From Chromatocurvus sp046260215 (GTDB lineage Bacteria > Pseudomonadota > Gammaproteobacteria > Pseudomonadales > Halieaceae), in NCBI GenBank assembly GCA_046260215.1, contig JBHEPQ010000172.1, positions 1-10,107 on the forward strand: a DNA stretch of 10,107 bases, read 5' to 3'. Shown here in pieces: positions 5,425 to 10,107 of this stretch. Numbering within the stretch: position 1 is the stretch's first letter; the number at the start of each line of letters is the position of its first letter. Made by a program: the position numbers and the translations under genes. Below the pieces are notes generated by a model, which had not been told where the DNA came from, made no database searches, and was given only the letters and a program-made list of their open reading frames with translations.

Positions 5425-7011
5425 CTAGAGCGCCGCATACTGATCGTAATACGCGGCGAGATGGGCGCCAAAGTCCCGGGTTTCGCTGCGCTCCAGCTCA
5501 GCCTGCGCTTCCAGGGAGCGTGCGCTTTCGGCATCCAGTTCTGCCAGTTTTTTCGGCGACAGGGGCCGCGCGCGGAAATGCTCCGCCCAGCGCTTGCTGC
5601 AGTTCAGGCCCAGCCGGTAGAAAGGAATGTCGCGCTCGCGCATTTCCGCCAACAGGCGCGCCGAGGGGGTCAGCTCCGGATCGGTGACCCTGGCGCGTTG
5701 GCTGTCCAATGCGGCGCGGTAGTCGCTGCCACCGTGGGCCGCATCCAGCGCATCTGCCGTTACTTCAAGTGCCTGTATCAGCCCGTTTGCCAGGGATGTC
5801 ATTGCCATCGGCCCCGACGGCGTTTCCAGTGTAAGCCCCGGCTCGCGACCGCGGTTGACCACCGTCTCGAGGTTGGCATCCTGCAATGCCTGCCCGCGCT
5901 CGCTGCAGGCCTCGCTTTCATGGGTCAGGCAATGCAGCAGAAATATGTCGAGGAAGCGGATCGTCTCGGCATCAATTCCCTCTGGGAGAAAGGGGTTGAC
6001 GTCGAGGCAGCGCACTTCGATGTATTCGATGCCGTCGCGATGCAGGGCAGCGAGCGGTGTTTCACCCGGCGCGGTCACGCGCTTGGGCCTGATGGTGCTG
6101 TAGAACTCGTTTTCTATCTGCAGCAGGCTGGTATTGAGCTGCTGGTAGTCATCATTGTGTCCTGCAGGGTACGCCGCATATTCCGGATGCGGCTGCATGA
6201 TGGCGTCTTTGAGCGCGTGAATATAGTTTTCCAGCGTGTTGTAACAGACCTGCAGGCCGCGCTGCGCGGCGCTGTTGTAGCCCAGTCCTCCCATGCGCAG
6301 AGCCGTTGCATGCGGGAGGTACAGTGTATTGCCTTCACCGTCAAACGGCCTTAAAGGGCTTTCCTGGCCGCGACCGTGCATGAAGCTGGCGCAGACCGCG
6401 GGTGATGCGCCGAACAGGTAGATGAGAAGCCAGGACCAACGATGAAAATTGCGGATCAGTCCGAGATAGCGGTCTGTGATGTAATCCTGCAGTCTGCCGG
6501 GCGATCCGTCGGCTTTCCAGGCGGCCTGCCAGTATGTATCCGGCATGGAGAAATTGTAATGAATACCGGCAATGGCCTGCATGGTGCGCCCATAGCGATT
6601 ACCCAGCCCAAGCCGGTACACCGTTTTCATGCGCGCGACGTTGGATGAGCCGTACTGCGCTACCGGTATACCGGCGTCGCCGGAAACGATGCAGGGCATG
6701 CTGGCGGCCCAGAGCTTTTCGTTACCAAGGTGGCGGTAAACGTAGCTGTGGATGTCAGCCAGCGTCGTCAGTGTGGTATCGATGCTCTTGCTCACCGGGG
6801 TTATGAACTCCATCAGCGCCTCGGAGTAATCCGTGGTGATGGCGGCGTGGGTCAGCGCCGAGCCAAGAGCCCCGGGGTGCGGCGTCTGTGCGAGCATGCC
6901 CTCGGCAGATATGCGCAGGCTCTCTTTCTCCACGCCGCGCTGCAGATTGTTGAGCAAATCGGGGTGTTCCACAGTCAGCTGCTGCAGCTGTTGTTGCCAG
7001 TGGGATGTCAA
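5425..7011 (-). CDS. gshA: Glutamate-cysteine ligase, class I
   Basis: This enzyme catalyses the ATP-dependent joining of L-glutamate and L-cysteine through the gamma-carboxyl, the first and rate-limiting step of glutathione synthesis, in the cytoplasm. At 528 residues it compares with about 518 in E. coli. Clear family blocks are GVEKESLRI (26-34, metal-binding glutamates), TTDYSEALMEFITPV (59-73), QYGSSN (119-124), IHYNFS (150-155), LFGASPA (199-205), QIENEFY (298-304), GIEYIEVR (327-334), LDVNPF (336-341) and GREPGLTL (388-395). The start codon is TTG at 7009-7011: an in-frame stop lies eight codons upstream, the next Met is at residue 39 inside conserved sequence, and AGGA stands eight bases before the TTG. 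E. coli gshA is also reported to begin with TTG. A possible -10 (TACACT, 7076-7081) has a poor -35. dsbB follows by 33 bases. Confidence 0.97.
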   Translation of the reverse strand: MTSHWQQQLQQLTVEHPDLLNNLQRGVEKESLRISAEGMLAQTPHPGALGSALTHAAITTDYSEALMEFITPVSKSIDTTLTTLADIHSYVYRHLGNEKLWAASMPCIVSGDAGIPVAQYGSSNVARMKTVYRLGLGNRYGRTMQAIAGIHYNFSMPDTYWQAAWKADGSPGRLQDYITDRYLGLIRNFHRWSWLLIYLFGASPAVCASFMHGRGQESPLRPFDGEGNTLYLPHATALRMGGLGYNSAAQRGLQVCYNTLENYIHALKDAIMQPHPEYAAYPAGHNDDYQQLNTSLLQIENEFYSTIRPKRVTAPGETPLAALHRDGIEYIEVRCLDVNPFLPEGIDAETIRFLDIFLLHCLTHESEACSERGQALQDANLETVVNRGREPGLTLETPSGPMAMTSLANGLIQALEVTADALDAAHGGSDYRAALDSQRARVTDPELTPSARLLAEMRERDIPFYRLGLNCSKRWAEHFRARPLSPKKLAELDAESARSLEAQAELERSETRDFGAHLAAYYDQYAAL

Positions 7012-7148
7012 GGTGAGCGTCCTGTGCCTGAGTCATCGCCGAGTACGGCCGTGAGCGCCATCTGCGCGGTGCGAAAGTGTAGCGACGAACGCGCGGCGAG
7101 TACAGGTAGCTGCCCATCCAGGTATCGCCAATTTACGTGTCTGCCAAT

Positions 7149-7523
7149 TCAGACGTCTTCGCGAATCTCCATGATCTGCAGGGCGCTCTCCCAGTGAGTC
7201 AGGTCCGAACCGGCGGCGTTGAGAATCTCGAAGCCGGCGATCCAGCTTCCGGGCTTGTCCTTTTCCTGCATACGCCAGCGAACCTGGCCCACGAGGTAGA
7301 ACGGCTCCTCGTTGCCCGGGATATCCACCCCGATCTGCAGTATCGCGCCGACCGTGACACGTTGATCGATCTGTACCCGAAGCCCCCAGCGGGAAACCTC
7401 AAGCGTATGGCAGCGCACGACCTTTCCCGGCCCCAGACTGCCGGGTGGTGGTGATTCCAGCTCGATAAAAACCGTGCTTTCCAGGGGCAGCCGGCAATAG
7501 CGGCGGCTGTTATTCTCCGGCAT
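7149..7523 (-). CDS. PilZ-domain protein
   Basis: This is a small cytoplasmic protein of the cyclic-di-GMP-binding PilZ family, 124 residues from ATG 7523. The N-terminal RxxxR motif is RRYCR (residues 7-11). The second motif, normally (D/N)xSxxG, is E42-V-S-R-W-G47, with Glu in place of Asp or Asn. The later strands VGQVRW (78-83) and GSWIAGFEI (92-100) fit the PilZ beta-barrel. The ATG at 7521-7523 has GGAG seven bases upstream and lies 17 bases after the DUF1631 stop. An alternative TTG at 7544 overlaps that stop (TTGA) and would add seven residues. It is the last gene of the VWA-DUF1631-PilZ run, which suggests it reports the second messenger to those partners. Binding is likely but not certain, given the Glu substitution. 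Confidence 0.88.
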   Translation of the reverse strand: MPENNSRRYCRLPLESTVFIELESPPPGSLGPGKVVRCHTLEVSRWGLRVQIDQRVTVGAILQIGVDIPGNEEPFYLVGQVRWRMQEKDKPGSWIAGFEILNAAGSDLTHWESALQIMEIREDV

Positions 7524-7540
7524 GAGCCGACTCCCAGCGC

Positions 7541-9493
7541 TCAATCATAATGCTGCCCCCGTGCCCGCTGAACCTCGTCACGGAAGTACGAGCGGGTCTC
7601 CAGAATATCGACAAGGCCCTCGTCGATGAGTGCCAGCAGTTCACTGCGGGTCAATTCTCGCAGCGCAATACCCCGGCGGTTCACGAAAATATAGTTATCG
7701 CGGCGCGGGTCGTACACGGCCAGTTTGGCCATTATCGGCGTCTCGCCGTCGTGGAAGCCGAGCCATGCGCCCATGGGCACGTCCATGTCGGGCTCAGCCG
7801 CACGGCGCCGGTCCGGCGCCGACCGCGCCGGGGAGGGGTGTGTGGTTGCTGCTGGCGGATTGACCGCGCTGTCGTCGGCCAGTGTCAACTCCAGGGAATC
7901 GGGCTCCACCGCCGCGGGCGCGGTGGGTGTCGGCGCTGGCTCTTCGCCGAGGTCGGGCAGGTCGTCTTCCCAAACTTCTGCCTGCAGATGAACGGGTTCA
8001 TGCGGCGGCGTGTGTGCATCGGGTTGCCTGGCTCGCGGTGCCGCGTGTTCCCTGTAGGTGTGGCTTTCTGCTCCAGCGTCAGCAGAATCGACAGTGTCCG
8101 GCTCTGTGTCGTCTGCATCGCCTGCATCCCACTCGGTGTCCGCGGGCACAAACGATGGGTCTATCAGTCCGCGCAGCTTGTCATCGTCGTCGATACCGGC
8201 GGTGCTCGCCAGTGACAGGCTGAATGAATCCTCGGTCGGCAGCAATCGTGCCTTGTTCTCGCGGAGACGGCGCAGAAACTCGTTGCGGCGCAGGTCCAGG
8301 GCTTTGAGCCCCACGACGTTAGTGAACAGAAGGTGTTGCCCGCTTTCCAGCTGCAGCGTGAGCTGCGCGCGCAGCTCGCCGTCCTCGTCCTGCATGAGGA
8401 ACCACTGGCCATTGTTCAGCTCAACGTCATCGCTAGCGTGCTCGTTGCCGTTATGCCGCGCACTCCCGATGGCAATCGGCGGTACTCTTGTCAGATCCAG
8501 GTTCTGACCGTGGCGCAACCTCAGGTGTGCGTACTCCACAAGGCCGATCGCATCATCTGCCGCGTCCGGGTCGTGCTGCAGGCTGATCAGCCATTCCCTG
8601 AGCTCCTTTGGAAGTCGCTTTGTTATGTTCGCCAGCCGGTCGTGACTGGCATCTTCAGTCTGCTCCCTGGGCTGCACCGACTCCATCAGGTGTTCTGTGG
8701 CTCGCTGCACCTGCCGCCATTCGTGTGAGTCGGTACCGAATTTGAGGGCAAGCAGCTGCACGCTGTCAAACCAGGGCCCTTTGAGGAATTCGCCGATGGC
8801 AGCCGGTAACTCGTATTTTTCTAGCCCCTTATTGATGACGGCGGCCGCGTCGCGCCGGGCATGTTCTGTCTTGAGGCTTGCGGCTTCCGCCTCCGCCAGA
8901 CGTTGCACCATGCGCTGCGCACGCGCGGCGTCGCGCTCGGCCGCCGCCGTGAGTTCACGCGTTATCTGCGCAAAGTCCACAGACCGATCATCAAACCATT
9001 CCCGGGCCCTGACAACCGCACGGATGATCCGCTGTTCGAGCATCTGGCCTGCCCGGTCAAGCCGCTGCTGCCAGCCAACCGCGCTGTGTTGCAGGCAATC
9101 CAGAAGCCGGTGCAGCGGATGTGCGCCAGCGACAAAGAAGTCGTCATCGGTCAGTGCCAGCGCGATCGCCAGGGGCAGCAGCTTGCGCAGTTCAAGAGCG
9201 AGCTTCTGCTCCAGGGGATAATGGTCTTCCCAGTATTCAAAACTCAGCGTGATCCACTCAACAATAGAGCCATGCATGGCCTGCAGATTGCCGCTCCTGC
9301 CCTCTGCCTCCGCGTGTCGCCGCAGGCTGATCAGCGGCGAGGCGCCGTCGTCGCCCAGCTTGCCCAGCAGCCCGATGAGGCTGTCGCTGGACAGCGTTGC
9401 GCCGGTGGCACTGCCGCCGGATTGAGAAAAGCGCTTTGAAACCACCTCGCGAAGCGAGCAGGGCAGAGGAATGTGTTCGTTGGAAAGAGGCAT
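7541..9493 (-). CDS. DUF1631 family protein
   Basis: This is a large cytoplasmic protein of unknown function, 650 residues with no signal peptide or membrane segment. Residues about 10-330 are predicted all-helical, with a charged coiled-coil-like stretch (about 175-220). The segments LKGPWFDSVQLLALKFG (238-254) and LPKELREWLISL (294-305) are the kind of blocks I associate with DUF1631. Residues 362-418 and 575-632 are two diverged copies of one beta-rich module (GxW...KL...FxNxxGhxxxxLxRxE). Between them is an acidic, Pro/Thr/Ala-rich, probably disordered linker (about 432-572). The ATG at 9491-9493 lies 22 bases after the VWA stop with only a weak Shine-Dalgarno, so it may be translationally coupled. 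Relatives have been labelled thymidine phosphorylase in some records, as I recall; nothing here supports that enzyme. Confidence 0.85.
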   Translation of the reverse strand: MPLSNEHIPLPCSLREVVSKRFSQSGGSATGATLSSDSLIGLLGKLGDDGASPLISLRRHAEAEGRSGNLQAMHGSIVEWITLSFEYWEDHYPLEQKLALELRKLLPLAIALALTDDDFFVAGAHPLHRLLDCLQHSAVGWQQRLDRAGQMLEQRIIRAVVRAREWFDDRSVDFAQITRELTAAAERDAARAQRMVQRLAEAEAASLKTEHARRDAAAVINKGLEKYELPAAIGEFLKGPWFDSVQLLALKFGTDSHEWRQVQRATEHLMESVQPREQTEDASHDRLANITKRLPKELREWLISLQHDPDAADDAIGLVEYAHLRLRHGQNLDLTRVPPIAIGSARHNGNEHASDDVELNNGQWFLMQDEDGELRAQLTLQLESGQHLLFTNVVGLKALDLRRNEFLRRLRENKARLLPTEDSFSLSLASTAGIDDDDKLRGLIDPSFVPADTEWDAGDADDTEPDTVDSADAGAESHTYREHAAPRARQPDAHTPPHEPVHLQAEVWEDDLPDLGEEPAPTPTAPAAVEPDSLELTLADDSAVNPPAATTHPSPARSAPDRRRAAEPDMDVPMGAWLGFHDGETPIMAKLAVYDPRRDNYIFVNRRGIALRELTRSELLALIDEGLVDILETRSYFRDEVQRARGQHYD

Positions 9494-9515
9494 CAGGCCG
9501 CGGGCGCCATCGACG

Positions 9516-10107
9516 CTATCGCGTGCTGCGCAATAGCTGGTCGATCACACGCTCCAGCTGCTTCAGGCTGTTGCACTCCGCAGCAAAATGGCAGGCACTG
9601 AGATAGCGCAGCATTTCCGAGTCGCCGGTACCCCATGCCTGACGCGACTCGGGGTTCAGCCAGATGACCTGTTTACTTCGCTGATAGAGGCTTTGCATTA
9701 TTTTAAGCTCAGGATCTCCCCGGTTGTTACGGGCGTCTCCCAGAATGATAACTGATGTCTGTCGGTTTATATCATTCAGGGCGAGGCGGGCAAAATCGCG
9801 GAGGCTGCCACCGTAGTCGGTGGCGCCACCGTATTGCCAGTTCGCCAGCTCTACAGCACGCTCTATCGGATAGGTTTCGAACAGATCGCTGACTTCGCCG
9901 AGGTGGCTCGAGAAAGCAAAGCTGCGCATGCGTGGCAGCACATCCTGCAGGCTGTAAAGAAAGATAAGAAGAAACTTGGCATAGGCGGCGACCGATCCAC
10001 TGACATCGCACAACGCCAATACCTGCGCCCGGTCGCGTTTCCGTCGACGCCAGTGGGTGCGGAACATGATGCCGTCGGTGGGGACGCCGGCACGCAGCGT
10101 TTTTCGC
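9516..10107 (-). CDS. CoxE-like von Willebrand factor A domain protein (5' end beyond window)
   Basis: This is the C-terminal part (about 196 residues) of a VWA_CoxE-type protein. The reading frame is open to the right edge, so the ATG at 10065-10067 is internal: residues before it (RKTLRAGVPTDGI) read straight into FRTHWRRRKRDRAQ, which is typical of the family. The metal-ion-dependent adhesion site is complete: DVSGS after VLALC, Thr in GGATDYGGSLRDF, and Asp in ILGDARNN. The tail VIWLNPESRQAWGTGDSEML matches the family C-terminus. Such proteins are cytoplasmic and usually work with a MoxR-type AAA+ ATPase in assembling or activating metal enzymes or other complexes. That ATPase may lie beyond the right edge. 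The DUF1631 gene follows after 22 bases. Confidence 0.9.
   Translation of the reverse strand, partial: RKTLRAGVPTDGIMFRTHWRRRKRDRAQVLALCDVSGSVAAYAKFLLIFLYSLQDVLPRMRSFAFSSHLGEVSDLFETYPIERAVELANWQYGGATDYGGSLRDFARLALNDINRQTSVIILGDARNNRGDPELKIMQSLYQRSKQVIWLNPESRQAWGTGDSEMLRYLSACHFAAECNSLKQLERVIDQLLRSTR

Noticed and set aside
5386..6354. 322-codon plus-strand frame opposite gshA
   Set aside because: It lies wholly antisense to a gshA gene with every family block intact. The translation is Arg/Gln/Ala-rich with no recognisable domain, as expected of a GC-rich shadow frame.
7076..7104. TACACT/TGTACT pair as a gshA promoter
   Set aside because: The -10 is fair but the -35 matches the consensus poorly, and the 137-base spacer has other equally weak candidates.
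7550..8215. 221-codon plus-strand frame opposite the DUF1631 gene
   Set aside because: It is antisense to the strongly supported DUF1631 gene, has low-complexity Arg/Gly/Cys composition, no family motif and no Shine-Dalgarno.
8861..9439. 192-codon plus-strand frame opposite the DUF1631 helical region
   Set aside because: This is a shadow of the real minus-strand gene; no domain is recognised in its translation.

Overview
The window looks like chromosomal DNA from a GC-rich gammaproteobacterium. The visible Rho N-terminus is close to the E. coli protein over about 100 residues. The gene set (trxA-rho, a YheS-type ABC-F ATPase, a TIGR02444/DUF2390 protein, a lipoprotein FKBP isomerase, dsbB, class I gshA, PilZ, DUF1631 and a CoxE-like VWA protein) recalls Pseudomonas and marine relatives such as the Cellvibrionales. 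This placement comes from remembered protein families, not from a search. There are no rRNAs, tRNAs, insertion sequences, integrases or CRISPR arrays, so this is core rather than mobile DNA.

Layout, left to right. Bases 1-997 hold trxA followed by rho on the minus strand, with rho running off the left edge. The 344-base gap between them carries a perfect 10-bp hairpin, a second smaller hairpin and a five-copy 15-bp tandem array in the rho leader. Bases 998-1204 hold the probable trxA promoter and a three-copy 24-bp tandem repeat. A small GIY-YIG gene (+) then runs tail-to-tail into yheS (-), with 11 bp of overlap. Across a short divergent spacer containing a 15-bp direct repeat come a DUF2390 gene and an FKBP lipoprotein gene (+), the latter followed by a good intrinsic terminator. 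Converging on that terminator is a minus-strand gshA-dsbB pair. From about 7149 to the right edge is a compact minus-strand run: VWA (partial), DUF1631, PilZ.

Three themes link the genes. (1) Thiol and disulfide chemistry: thioredoxin, glutathione synthesis (gshA) and periplasmic disulfide formation (dsbB), with an exported prolyl isomerase beside dsbB. (2) Transcription and translation housekeeping: rho and the ribosome-associated ABC-F protein YheS. (3) A poorly characterised VWA-DUF1631-PilZ operon that probably responds to cyclic di-GMP. This is the least understood part of the window. Its DUF1631 protein carries two diverged copies of one roughly 57-residue module, separated by an acidic, proline-rich linker.
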